From Acidisoma cellulosilyticum (lineage in GTDB: Bacteria > Pseudomonadota > Alphaproteobacteria > Acetobacterales > Acetobacteraceae), in assembly GCF_020621385.1 (NCBI RefSeq), contig NZ_JAESVA010000004.1:248001-312000 (forward strand): 64,000 bases of DNA, read 5' to 3'. How positions within the stretch are numbered: the first letter of the stretch is position 1; the number at the start of each line of letters is the position of its first letter. Position numbers and translations under genes: made by a program. The notes under the pieces are model-generated. The model saw only the letters and a program-made list of their open reading frames with translations. It did not search any database and was not told the DNA's origin. This document shows, one piece after another, positions 27,239 through 35,797 of the stretch.

Positions 27239-27255
27239 GTATACTTATTGTATAC
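27239..27255. promoter_or_regulatory. Palindromic operator candidate GTATAC-N5-GTATAC
   Basis: Two GTATAC hexamers, each self-complementary, surround TTATT in the 80-bp gap between the divergent ABC-importer and dehydrogenase operons. GTATAC-type palindromes are typical for FCD-class GntR regulators, and such a gene is encoded at 31084. The link is inferred. Confidence 0.5.
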
Positions 27256-27280
27256 CGTTCGTCGACAAAGAACCACCGGA

Positions 27281-27592
27281 ATGTCTGAAAGTCAATCATC
27301 GTCACCGCAGAGTTTTCATCGCGCAACGGATGTCGAGCGCGGCGGGCTGGTTCGCATCGTCTTCGATGGCAGAACGATCGAAGCCTATGCGGGTGAGTCG
27401 GTCGCGGCGGCGCTTTTGGCCGCCGGCATCCGCACGCTGAGGGCGAGCCCGCGCGCCGATGCGCCGCGTGGTGCCTTCTGCTGGATGGGTATCTGCCAGG
27501 AATGCGTCATCGTCGCCGATGGCGTGCGTCGGCCGGCCTGCCGGCTGGAGGTCCGCGACGGCATGGTGATTACACCCGGAACCGTACCATGA
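27281..27592 (+). CDS. [2Fe-2S] subunit of an amino-acid dehydrogenase (HcnA/hydroxyproline dehydrogenase type)
   Basis: A 103-residue ferredoxin-like protein with VRIVFDGRTIEAYAGESVAA and the cluster-binding FCWMGICQECVIVADGVRRP-AC. It matches the small subunits of hydrogen cyanide synthase, opine oxidase and D-hydroxyproline dehydrogenase complexes, which always occur with two FAD subunits as here. ATG 27281 fits the domain start. The stop overlaps the next start (ATGA), and the third subunit follows with another 4-bp overlap. Confidence 0.88.
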   Translation: MSESQSSSPQSFHRATDVERGGLVRIVFDGRTIEAYAGESVAAALLAAGIRTLRASPRADAPRGAFCWMGICQECVIVADGVRRPACRLEVRDGMVITPGTVP

Positions 27593-29013
27593 CCGACGAG
27601 ACGGATCTGATCGTCGTCGGCGGCGGCCCGGCGGGGGTCGAGGCTGCCTTGGCGGCGTCCGAGCGAGGATTGTCGGTGCGGCTGGTCGATGAAGCGCCGC
27701 AAGCGGGTGGGCAGGTCTATCGGGCGCCGCCACGCGCTTTTGGCGCGAAATCTCAGCAAAAGGCCGACCGGCTGGGCGTGGCGCTGCGCGACCGGCTATG
27801 TGCGAGCACTGTCCAAACTCATTTCGATCATATCGTCTGGTCGGTCTCGCCCGGCTATCGGATCGATGCGCTCGGCCCCAATGGTGCCGTCTCCTGGCGT
27901 GCGCGGGCGGTGATTGCCGCCACCGGCGCGCAGGAACGGGTGGTGCCTTTCCCCGGCTGGACCTTGCCCGGCGTCACCGGCCTGGCGGGCGCCACCATCA
28001 TGCTCAAATCCCAGGGTATGCTGCCGGGAGGGCTGACGCTGGTGGCGGGGCAAGGCCCGCTGCTGCTGGCTGTCGCCATGGGCATTCTGAAGGCCGGTGG
28101 CAAATTGGCGGCTGTCGTGGATCTGGCCTCCCAGGCGGAATGGCTGGCGGATTGGCCAGCGATCGCCAGCCGGCCGGATCTGGCATGGCGTGGCCTGTCC
28201 TGGCAGATGGCGTTGCGACGGGCCGGCGTGCCGATGCTCTATCGCCATGCCATTCGCGAAGCCGAGGCCAAGGGCGATCAGTTATTAGTCACTCTCGGGC
28301 CTGTCGATGCCGGTGGCGCGCCTATTGCAGGCCCGGAGCGGGAATTCCTGGTCGATGCAGTGACCGTCGGCAATGGGTTGACGGCCGCGACTGACATCAC
28401 GCGGCTACTGCGGGCCGGACATCGGTTCGAGGCTTTGCGCGGTGGCTGGGTGCCGGAACGGGATGAGGATTTCCGCACGACGCTTTCGGGGCTTTACGTG
28501 GCGGGGGACGGCGCCGGCATTGCGGGCGCGGCTGCCGCCGCGATCGATGGGCGGCTGGCGGCCCTGGCGGTCGCGCATGATCTCGGCAGGCTATCGGATG
28601 AGACCTATCAGCGTCTCACCATGCCGCTGCGGCGCAAGGCGCGGAAAGCAAAGCGGTTTGGCACGGCTATGGCGAAGCTGATGGCGCTGCGACCGGCACA
28701 GGTGGCGGCGATCGCGGCTGGGACCATCGTCTGCCGGTGCGAGGATGTGACGCGCGGCGAAATATGCGCGGCCGTTCGCGAAGGCGCGCGCGGCGTGAAC
28801 CAGGTGAAGGCCTGGACGCGCTGCGGCATGGGGCCGTGTCAGGGCCGTATCTGCGGCGATATCATCGGCCAATTGGTCACCGGCACAGGGAATGCGCGGG
28901 TGGAGGCCGGCTATTTCACCGGCCGCACGCCTTTCCGCCCGCTGCCGCTGGATGAGTTGGCGCCGCCGATCGCCTATGGGGATTTGCAATTGCCGCCCCC
29001 GGCGCCGCTATGA
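27589..29013 (+). CDS. FAD/NAD(P)-binding oxidoreductase subunit with [2Fe-2S] C-terminus (HcnB/OoxA-like)
   Basis: The 474-residue flavoprotein has a Rossmann motif VVGGGPAGVEAALAA at residues about 8-22, a second dinucleotide region LPGGLTLVAGQGPLLLAVAM, and an FAD signature LYVAGDGAGIAGAAAA. Its C-terminus carries a BFD-like cysteine cluster (CRCEDVTRGEIC ... TRCGMGPCQGRICG). This composition is that of the large alpha subunit of opine, cyanide-forming glycine or D-hydroxyproline dehydrogenases. Its ATG at 27589 overlaps the previous stop. It likely relays electrons from the DAO-type subunit to the respiratory chain. Confidence 0.9.
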   Translation: MTDETDLIVVGGGPAGVEAALAASERGLSVRLVDEAPQAGGQVYRAPPRAFGAKSQQKADRLGVALRDRLCASTVQTHFDHIVWSVSPGYRIDALGPNGAVSWRARAVIAATGAQERVVPFPGWTLPGVTGLAGATIMLKSQGMLPGGLTLVAGQGPLLLAVAMGILKAGGKLAAVVDLASQAEWLADWPAIASRPDLAWRGLSWQMALRRAGVPMLYRHAIREAEAKGDQLLVTLGPVDAGGAPIAGPEREFLVDAVTVGNGLTAATDITRLLRAGHRFEALRGGWVPERDEDFRTTLSGLYVAGDGAGIAGAAAAAIDGRLAALAVAHDLGRLSDETYQRLTMPLRRKARKAKRFGTAMAKLMALRPAQVAAIAAGTIVCRCEDVTRGEICAAVREGARGVNQVKAWTRCGMGPCQGRICGDIIGQLVTGTGNARVEAGYFTGRTPFRPLPLDELAPPIAYGDLQLPPPAPL

Positions 29014-30143
29014 GCGCCGACTTCGATATCGCCATCATCGGTGCGGGCGCCATGGGTGCGACGACCGCGCTGCATCTGGCACGCGGCGGCATGCGCGTGG
29101 CGTTGATCGATCGGGGGGAGATTTGCCGCGAGGCCTCCGGCGTCAATGCCGGAACCTTGACCCTGCATATGACGCGTGCGGCGCTCATTCCCTATGCCAT
29201 GAAGGGGCGGGAGCTTTGGTTGACGGCCGAGCAATGGCTGGGTCGCGATGTCGGGGCGCGGTCTGCCCCTGGCTTTTCCCTCGCCTTCACTGAGGCTGAG
29301 GAGGAGATGCTGGTCAAGCGCGCTGCGGCGCGGTCCGCCATGGGCGCGCCGATCCGGCTGATCAGCCCGGCCGAGGCTTGCGCCATCGACCCCGGCATCA
29401 ACCCTGCGATCAGGGCTGCTGCCTTCTGCGCATTGGACGGGCATGTCACCGCCTATTTGACGGGACGGGCCTATCGTCAGGCTTTGACCGCTGCCGGCGT
29501 CACCATGGTGGAAAAGATACCGGTGAGCGCGATTGAACAGCAGGGCAGCGGCTATCTCATTCACGGCACCTGCGGCACGCGGCTATCGGCCAAGCGGATC
29601 GTGCTGGCGGGCGGCGTCTGGCTGGAAAGCATGCTCGCCATGCTGGGCCTGCGCGCGGCCGTGAAATGCCTGATCAACCAGCTGGTCATTACCGAGCGCA
29701 TGCGGCCGGTCATGCGCAGCGTCGTCGGCATTGCCAATGGCCTGCTGTCGCTGAAGCAGTTCGAGAATGGGTCCGTGCTGATCGGCGGTGGCTGGCAGGG
29801 GCGGGGTGACCCGATCCGTGGCGGTGTGGAGCCGATCCCCGACAATCTCATCGGCAATATCCGGCTCGCCCGTCATGCCATTCCGGCGCTTGGGGAAACC
29901 CGTGTGGTACGGATCTGGCTGGGCCTGGAATCGGAGACGGCGGACGCTATGCCGATGATCGGTCCCCTGCCGGGGATGGAGGGCGCTTATGTCATCGGTT
30001 GCGTTCATTCCGGCTATACCAGCGCGCCCTATATGGGGCAGTTGCTGGCCGAGCTTATTCTTGGGGGGGAACCGGAGATGCCCTTGTTCGACCCTGCCCG
30101 ATTGATCGAAAACACAGCGTCTAGCGTAAGGACTGTAGCGTGA
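29010..30143 (+). CDS. FAD-dependent amino-acid oxidoreductase, DAO family (catalytic subunit, HcnC-like)
   Basis: The 377-residue DAO-fold flavoprotein begins FDIAIIGAGAMGATTALHLA and continues with the EASGVNAGTLTLHM segment that contacts flavin. The C-terminus reads GLESETADAMPMIGPLPGME ... GYTSAPYMGQ. As the third gene of the FeS/FAD/FAD set it should carry the substrate site that dehydrogenates the C-N bond of a D-amino acid or hydroxyproline. The DapA-like enzyme encoded next would deaminate or cleave the product. Confidence 0.9.
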   Translation: MSADFDIAIIGAGAMGATTALHLARGGMRVALIDRGEICREASGVNAGTLTLHMTRAALIPYAMKGRELWLTAEQWLGRDVGARSAPGFSLAFTEAEEEMLVKRAAARSAMGAPIRLISPAEACAIDPGINPAIRAAAFCALDGHVTAYLTGRAYRQALTAAGVTMVEKIPVSAIEQQGSGYLIHGTCGTRLSAKRIVLAGGVWLESMLAMLGLRAAVKCLINQLVITERMRPVMRSVVGIANGLLSLKQFENGSVLIGGGWQGRGDPIRGGVEPIPDNLIGNIRLARHAIPALGETRVVRIWLGLESETADAMPMIGPLPGMEGAYVIGCVHSGYTSAPYMGQLLAELILGGEPEMPLFDPARLIENTASSVRTVA

Positions 30144-31087
30144 TCCCATCGACCGAAACCCCCTTCCACGGTATTTACGTCGCAACGCTGACGCCCTTCC
30201 GCGCCGATGGGCAGATCGACGAGCCGGTGCTGGCCGCCCATTTTCGGTCCTTCGCGACAATGCCGGGCATTGTGGGCGTTCTCTGTAACGGTCATGCGGC
30301 CGAGAACTTCCTGCTGACGCGGGAGGAGCGGCGGCGCGTGACGGAAATCGCGCATGAGACGATCGGCGCGACGCATATCATCGTCTCGGGCGTTGTCGCG
30401 GAAGCGACCGAGGAGGCAGCGCTCCATGCCCAGGACGCCGCCAAGGCCGGGGCGGACGTGGTGCTGGTCTTTCCGCCCTTCTCCTGGGCCTTGTCGCAGG
30501 ACGACCATATGGCGGTGACGCACCATCGCCGCATCGGTGAGGTCTGCGGTCTTCCGTTGATGCTGTATCAGGCCGGCGTGGCATCTGCCCTTGCTTATAA
30601 GCCGGATGTGCTGGCGGAACTGGTGCAGATACCCAATGTCGTCGGCATCAAGGAAGGCAGTTGGGAAAGCAATGCCTATGACCGCAACCGCCGCCTGGTG
30701 CAGGCCGTCGCCCCGCATGTCGCGATGATGGCGTCCGGGGATGAGCATCTGCTCTCCTGCTTCGTGGTCGGTAGCGCGGGCAGTCTGGTCAGCCTCGCCG
30801 TGCTGATGCCGGCGGAGATTGTGGCGCTGGATCAGGCGGTGCGGGAGGGTGACCTCACCACCGCGCAGGCTTTACATGAACGCATCCAGCCGCTGGCCAA
30901 TGCCATTTACGGCCAGGCGCCGGGCGGGCTGGCGACGGCGCGGCTGAAGGCCTGCATGGTGCTGACCGGTGCCTGGGCCAATGGCAGTCCGCGCGCGCCG
31001 ATTTCGGATCTGCCGTCGGATGAAATCGCGCGTCTGCGCGGTGCTCTGGTCGCGGCCGGACTTGTGGAAGGAGCGACATCCAGGTGA
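30140..31087 (+). CDS. Dihydrodipicolinate synthase/N-acetylneuraminate lyase family protein (DapA-like)
   Basis: The 315-residue TIM-barrel protein has the Schiff-base lysine in VVGIKEGSW (near residue 172) and the catalytic tyrosine in LMLYQAG (near 143). It is not placed with lysine genes. In hydroxyproline degradation a DapA-like enzyme deaminates pyrroline-4-hydroxy-2-carboxylate after D-hydroxyproline dehydrogenase, so that role is a good candidate here given the gene order. Other aldolase or dehydratase reactions are possible. Coupled at both ends by 4-bp overlaps. Confidence 0.85.
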   Translation: MIPSTETPFHGIYVATLTPFRADGQIDEPVLAAHFRSFATMPGIVGVLCNGHAAENFLLTREERRRVTEIAHETIGATHIIVSGVVAEATEEAALHAQDAAKAGADVVLVFPPFSWALSQDDHMAVTHHRRIGEVCGLPLMLYQAGVASALAYKPDVLAELVQIPNVVGIKEGSWESNAYDRNRRLVQAVAPHVAMMASGDEHLLSCFVVGSAGSLVSLAVLMPAEIVALDQAVREGDLTTAQALHERIQPLANAIYGQAPGGLATARLKACMVLTGAWANGSPRAPISDLPSDEIARLRGALVAAGLVEGATSR

Positions 31088-31761
31088 CGGACAAGCATGA
31101 CGAAGGCAGTCTGGCCGAACGCGCCTATGAAGCGCTGAGCCGTCTTGTCCTGACGCGCCAGCTGCCCGGCGGCAGTCTGGTGGTGGAAGGCCGGCTGGCC
31201 GAGCAGTTGGAGATTTCCCGCACGCCGATCCGCGAGGCCATTCTCCGTCTCGCGGCCGAAGGGCTGCTGGTCAAGCAAGGTTCACGATCCTACGCCGTGC
31301 GGCAGGTGCAGCCGGTGGAATTCTTCCAGGCGCTCAAGGTGCGGGAATTGATCGAGGGCGAAGCGGTGGAACTCTCCATCGGTCGTGTGCCGCTGGAGGT
31401 GATCAAGGAGCTTCGTCGGGACGTCGAAAATCTCGGCAAGCTAGACAGGCAGGATGCTCTGCATTGGGAGATGGATGACCGTCTGCACCTGCTGTTCCCG
31501 GACGTGCTGAACAATGGCGTGATGGTGCGCATCATTCGTGAACTGCGCATGACGACGCGACTGTTCGAATTGACCAGTCCGGCAGGCAGGGTTGCGCGCG
31601 ACGCCAGCGAACATATGGATATTCTGGACGCGGTCGCGGAAGGCAATTCCCGCCGCGCGCGCGCCGCGATGGTGACGCATCTGCGCAATGTCGCGGCTGA
31701 AATGCTGGATGTGATGAGCGGGCGTGACACTGCGCCGCCGAAAAGGAGATCGCGCGCTTGA
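31084..31761 (+). CDS. GntR-family regulator (FCD effector domain)
   Basis: The 225-residue protein has an N-terminal winged helix (GSLAERAYEALSRLVLTRQL ... LEISRTPIREAILRLAAEGLL) and an all-helical FCD domain with the usual Asp/His metal-binding pattern (REFI-like VRELIEGEAVELSI; EHMDILDAVAEGN). GTG start overlapping the dapA-like stop. Because it lies inside the operon, it probably reports an intermediate and controls this cluster, perhaps through the 27239-27255 palindrome. Confidence 0.9.
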   Translation: MTDKHDEGSLAERAYEALSRLVLTRQLPGGSLVVEGRLAEQLEISRTPIREAILRLAAEGLLVKQGSRSYAVRQVQPVEFFQALKVRELIEGEAVELSIGRVPLEVIKELRRDVENLGKLDRQDALHWEMDDRLHLLFPDVLNNGVMVRIIRELRMTTRLFELTSPAGRVARDASEHMDILDAVAEGNSRRARAAMVTHLRNVAAEMLDVMSGRDTAPPKRRSRA

Positions 31762-33200
31762 CCCAGTTCGAGACCGTCATTCGCGGCGGCAAGGTGGTGA
31801 CGGCCGCCGATACCTTCATCGCCGATATCGGCATTACGGACGAGCGCATCGCGGCCATCGGCCTGTCGCTTGATGGGGCGCGCGTCATCGACGCGACCGG
31901 CAAGCTGGTGCTGCCAGGCGGGATAGACAGCCATTGCCATGTCGAGCAGTTGGAAAGTGACGGCTCGGTTCATGAGGAGACTTTCGGCACGGCTGGTCGC
32001 TCGGCCTTCGCGGGTGGCACCACAACGCTGATCCCCTTCGCGCCGCAGTTCAAACAGCAGACGATCGCGGCCCATGCCGAAAATTATCGCGCCCGCGCGG
32101 CGCGGTCGCCCATCGATTACGCGCTGCATCAGATCATCACCGACCCGACGGACGCAGTGCTGGACGGCGAACTGCCGGTGGTCATCGCGGGCGGCGTGCG
32201 CAGTTTGAAAATGTTCCTGACCTATGATCCTTTCCATGTCACGGACGGCGAGTATTTGCGCGTGCTGGCCGCCGCCAAGCGGTTCGGGGCGACCGTCTGC
32301 GTGCATTGCGAGAATTATGATGCGATCGGCTGGCGGTCGGAGGCGCTGCTGAAAGCTGGCCGGCCTGAGCCGGCCTCGCACGCGGTATCTCGTCCCAAGG
32401 TCGTGGAGCGGGAGGCGACTTATCGCGCTATCGCACTTGCCGAATTGGTCGATCAGCCGATCCATATCTTCCATGTCTCCTGCGGCGAAGTGGCCGAAGA
32501 GATCGCCCGCGCCCAGGCGCGCGGCGTGAAAGTGACGGGGGAGACCTGCCCGCAATATCTGGTTCTGACGGCGGCCGAGATGGCCCGGCCAGGGCGGGAG
32601 GGGGCGAAATTCATGTGCAGCCCCAGCCCGCGCGATGCCGGTGACGCGGAAGGCCTTTGGGCCGCGATCCGCGCCGGCACGCTGGACATCATCTCCTCCG
32701 ACCATTGCGGCTATAGTTTTGAGGGCGCAAACGGCAAGGCGATCAACGGCTTGGACGCGGATTTCACGCGGATTCCGAATGGTGTGCCAGGTCTGGCCGC
32801 GCGCCTGCCCATCACCTTCAGCGAGGGCGTGGCCAAGGGCCGTATAACCCTCAATCAATTCGTGGCGCTGACAGCGACGACACCAGCGAAGCGCTTCGGC
32901 CTCTACGGCCGCAAGGGCAGTATCGCCCCCGGCTTCGACGCCGATCTGGTCATCTGGGACGCTGCGCGGCGTGTGACGCTGACCAATAGCCTGATGCAGC
33001 ATGCGATCGACTGCACGCCTTATGAGGGGCTGGATGTTACCGGCTGGCCAGTGATGACCATCGCCCGCGGCGCGGTCGTGATGCAGGATGGCGTCGTGAC
33101 AGCAACCGCGGGGCAAGGGCAGTTTGTACCGGCATCGCTGTCGGATGACGCGAAGCCGCGCGGCGTGGTGCCGCATGATTTCGACGCGGCCCTGGTCTAG
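31758..33200 (+). CDS. D-hydantoinase/dihydropyrimidinase
   Basis: The 480-residue amidohydrolase shows the complete binuclear-metal set: [12 protein letters not shown] near residue 57, the carboxylated lysine in [10 protein letters not shown] near 153, HCENYD near 182, IFHVSCGE near 238 and SSDHCGY near 315. Such enzymes ring-open hydantoins or dihydropyrimidines to N-carbamoyl amino acids. The TTG start (31758) overlaps the GntR stop and has AAGGAGA 9 bases upstream. It ends in shared stop bases with the convergent aconitase-X gene. Confidence 0.92.
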   Translation: MTQFETVIRGGKVVTAADTFIADIGITDERIAAIGLSLDGARVIDATGKLVLPGGIDSHCHVEQLESDGSVHEETFGTAGRSAFAGGTTTLIPFAPQFKQQTIAAHAENYRARAARSPIDYALHQIITDPTDAVLDGELPVVIAGGVRSLKMFLTYDPFHVTDGEYLRVLAAAKRFGATVCVHCENYDAIGWRSEALLKAGRPEPASHAVSRPKVVEREATYRAIALAELVDQPIHIFHVSCGEVAEEIARAQARGVKVTGETCPQYLVLTAAEMARPGREGAKFMCSPSPRDAGDAEGLWAAIRAGTLDIISSDHCGYSFEGANGKAINGLDADFTRIPNGVPGLAARLPITFSEGVAKGRITLNQFVALTATTPAKRFGLYGRKGSIAPGFDADLVIWDAARRVTLTNSLMQHAIDCTPYEGLDVTGWPVMTIARGAVVMQDGVVTATAGQGQFVPASLSDDAKPRGVVPHDFDAALV

Positions 33201-34879
33201 GCATCGGCGAGCCAATCCGGGAGCCGCGCGGGCGCTCGTCCGGTCAAGGCGGCCGTCACGCAGTCCGCAAGAGAGCCAAAGCGCACAACGCGGCCGGACA
33301 GGCCCGGTCCATAATGCGCGTATTTGCCGGAATTGGTCATGACGCTGCGCGCTTGCGGCGGAAAGACGGGTTCGGAGATCGAACACCAGCAGAGATCGGG
33401 CAATACGCGCACACCGCTGGCCTGAAGCCGGGACAATGTGCCGTCGCGATGCGCCAGCGCGATGACGCCGCGACCGGCCGTGATGATGACATCGACATCC
33501 GGGCTTCGGTATCTGCTTCCGAAAGCATCGGCGATGGCGCGGCACTCGTCGAGAGACGCATGCGGACTGCCGAAAGCGACGAGGTCAATCTCCTCCGGGC
33601 CGCTGTTCAATGACGACCAGGCGGTTGCCATATGGCCAAGCGTGATCCGCCTATGATCGGCCTCTGTCGCCGCAGCAGTGTCGGCCTCGGGCGTAATGCC
33701 CGCTATATGCAGCATGGGCGCGGCGGATGTGGTGCCGAAGGCCGCGCAGAGCGCTTTCAGATCGTCCCGCGACGGCGCTGCAGTGGCGAACCCAAGGAGA
33801 AGCGGAATCCGGTCGGGCGAAGCTTTGCCGGCCAGATAGCCGATGAGCGGCCAAAAACTATCATCGATATTCTTGGGGCAATCGACGTCGATGACGCGGC
33901 GTGCCTCGCGATGCGCGTCGAGATAAGGACCGGACAAGGGCGCCCGTCCGGTGAGCGCGATGCAGAGATCCAGGAAATCCGGATGCTTCGCCGTGCGTGC
34001 GCCGAGCACGGTATTCGCGAAGATGACGGCATTGGATTCCGCCCAGGCGATGCAGTCCCCGGCGCTTGGCGCGCTGTCGAGCAGATAGGGCGCACAGGTG
34101 AAACTCGGGCTGCATCCCATGCTTATATAGGCATCCGCCAGTCGCGCTGCGGGCTCACCGAAGCCGGTCGGCACGCCTTGCGCGCGCCAATGGGCGCGAT
34201 CAACCGAAATGGCATTCGTCGTCGTCGGCACAATCACCTTGGCGCCGGCATCGGCCATCCGCTCAGCGAAGGTGAGATTGGCGGGGCTGGCGTAGATGCA
34301 GCCATCGATATGAACCTGCGTGACATCGACAAGCTGTGTCGCACCCTGCATCGCCGCCATGGCGCAGATGATGCGCATGGCCTGCTGGGCGGCTTCGCCG
34401 TGCAGGCCCGACAGCATGGCGCGGTCCTGCTCCGTCAGGTCAAGCGCCTGAGCGGCCAGTGGCGCCAGGGGGATTGTCAGATTGTCCGTCTCGATCAGCC
34501 TCTCGCTGATCCTGGCTGTCCTGGCATTCGACAGGTCACGAAACGCCTGCGGCGACAGGCGCAGGACGGGAACCGCTTTGGCGAACATCTCGGCCGCGAT
34601 GAGCGCGCCGAGCGTCAGGACGTCCTCCTCTTCGGAAAATACCAGCGCGGCCGGGGCTAGTCCCGTCAATGCCATGTCAAGCAGAACGCCGGACCCGGAA
34701 CAAGACCCTCGGCTTGTCGGCATCAGCAGAATGGCGCCGGTGAGGGAGACGCCGTGCAGGGGGTGATGGATATCGATGACGATACCGGTGGCAGGATCGA
34801 CGCCACCCCAAAAGCTCAGCGCTTCCTTTGTCGCGATGACAGGACCAAAAGCCTGACCGCTCAGAATGCGTAAGCTCAC
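33197..34879 (-). CDS. Fused aconitase X protein (cis-3-hydroxy-L-proline dehydratase family)
   Basis: About 560 residues joining the small swivelling AcnX domain (residues ~1-130: [49 protein letters not shown]) to the large AcnX domain ([58 protein letters not shown]). Characterised members dehydrate cis-3-hydroxy-L-proline to pyrroline-2-carboxylate, others act in the mevalonate bypass. GTG 34879 is chosen because AAGGA lies 8 bases upstream and the protein then begins directly at the domain; the frame is open to 34990 without support. It is convergent with the hydantoinase gene. Confidence 0.82.
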   Translation of the reverse strand: MSLRILSGQAFGPVIATKEALSFWGGVDPATGIVIDIHHPLHGVSLTGAILLMPTSRGSCSGSGVLLDMALTGLAPAALVFSEEEDVLTLGALIAAEMFAKAVPVLRLSPQAFRDLSNARTARISERLIETDNLTIPLAPLAAQALDLTEQDRAMLSGLHGEAAQQAMRIICAMAAMQGATQLVDVTQVHIDGCIYASPANLTFAERMADAGAKVIVPTTTNAISVDRAHWRAQGVPTGFGEPAARLADAYISMGCSPSFTCAPYLLDSAPSAGDCIAWAESNAVIFANTVLGARTAKHPDFLDLCIALTGRAPLSGPYLDAHREARRVIDVDCPKNIDDSFWPLIGYLAGKASPDRIPLLLGFATAAPSRDDLKALCAAFGTTSAAPMLHIAGITPEADTAAATEADHRRITLGHMATAWSSLNSGPEEIDLVAFGSPHASLDECRAIADAFGSRYRSPDVDVIITAGRGVIALAHRDGTLSRLQASGVRVLPDLCWCSISEPVFPPQARSVMTNSGKYAHYGPGLSGRVVRFGSLADCVTAALTGRAPARLPDWLADA

Positions 34880-34992
34880 GGAAGAAATCCTTGCAAGGCA
34901 ATCCTCACCCGTATTGGATATAGACAAATTGATCTGGGACTGACCAGCGAGATCGCGTGACGGTCGCGGGTTCGCCCTGTCGGGAGACAAGC

Positions 34993-35748
34993 ATGCGCCT
35001 TAAAGGAAAGATTGCGGTCGTCACCGGCGGCTCACAGGGCATCGGGGCTGCGATCAGCGAGCGTTTTGCGGCTGAGGGTGCCAGCGTTTTCGTGGTCGCG
35101 AGTGCGAGCCTGGAGAAGGCGCAATTGGTTGTGGATCGGATCAAAGCCGCTGGCGGCGATGCGACGGCTGCAGCAGCCGATGTGGCGCAGGCGGCCGAGC
35201 TTGGGCAGTTGATGCAGAAGGTGGGCGACCGCTTGGATATCCTGGTGAATTCGGCGGGCGTCTTTTATCCGACGCCGGTCGGCACGCCGGAGAGCGACAT
35301 CGGCCGGATGATCGATATCAATCTGAAGGGCAGCTTTCTCGTGATATCCGCGGCGGCACCGGTCATGAAGGCAGCAAAATCCGGAAAGATCATCAATCTT
35401 TCGTCCTGCGCCGGGGTGATGGGGCTCAACACCTATTCGGTCTATTGCGCAACCAAAGCCGGCATCATGATGATGACGCGCGCCTTGGCCCTGGAACTGG
35501 CGCCCTTCGGGATCAACGTCAATGCGATTGCCCCGGGCAATACGGCGACGCCGATCAACGAGGATATACGCATGAAACCGGAATTTGCCGGGTTTCTGCA
35601 ATCGATGACCGAGCGCACGCCGAGCGGGCAAACCTATTCCAGCGTGGAAGACATCGCCAATCTGGCTGTATTCCTCGCCAGCGACGAATCACGGGCGATG
35701 CATGGCTCGACCGTATTGATGGATGAAGGATTTACCGCCGGACTATAA
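34993..35748 (+). CDS. Short-chain dehydrogenase/reductase (SDR)
   Basis: The 251-residue classical SDR starts [20 protein letters not shown], with NNAG-like VNSAGVF near residue 88, catalytic Ser in [20 protein letters not shown] with Tyr and Lys near 153-157, and a [11 protein letters not shown] loop. It oxidises or reduces a hydroxy/keto group with NAD(P). ATG 34993 follows GGGAGA at good spacing. It is divergent from the aconitase-X gene and ends at a hairpin facing the hyuB gene, so it may act on a hydroxylated cyclic amino acid, but the substrate is not known. Confidence 0.9.
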   Translation: MRLKGKIAVVTGGSQGIGAAISERFAAEGASVFVVASASLEKAQLVVDRIKAAGGDATAAAADVAQAAELGQLMQKVGDRLDILVNSAGVFYPTPVGTPESDIGRMIDINLKGSFLVISAAAPVMKAAKSGKIINLSSCAGVMGLNTYSVYCATKAGIMMMTRALALELAPFGINVNAIAPGNTATPINEDIRMKPEFAGFLQSMTERTPSGQTYSSVEDIANLAVFLASDESRAMHGSTVLMDEGFTAGL

Positions 35749-35759
35749 CGCTAAGCACG

Positions 35760-35790
35760 AACGGCCCGGCAATAGACAAGCCGGGCCGTT
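35760..35790. terminator. Hairpin between convergent SDR and hyuB genes
   Basis: AACGGCCCGGC and GCCGGGCCGTT form an 11-bp perfect stem around a 9-nt loop in a 49-bp gap between convergent genes. A short T-rich stretch follows on each side only weakly, so it is a probable bidirectional terminator. Confidence 0.65.
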
Positions 35791-35797
35791 GATTGGC

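Noticed and set aside
31290-33545. A 751-codon open frame on the minus strand across the hydantoinase gene
   Set aside because: The plus strand encodes a complete hydantoinase with all metal motifs; the antisense product is Arg/His-rich without any family motif, a normal effect of high GC.
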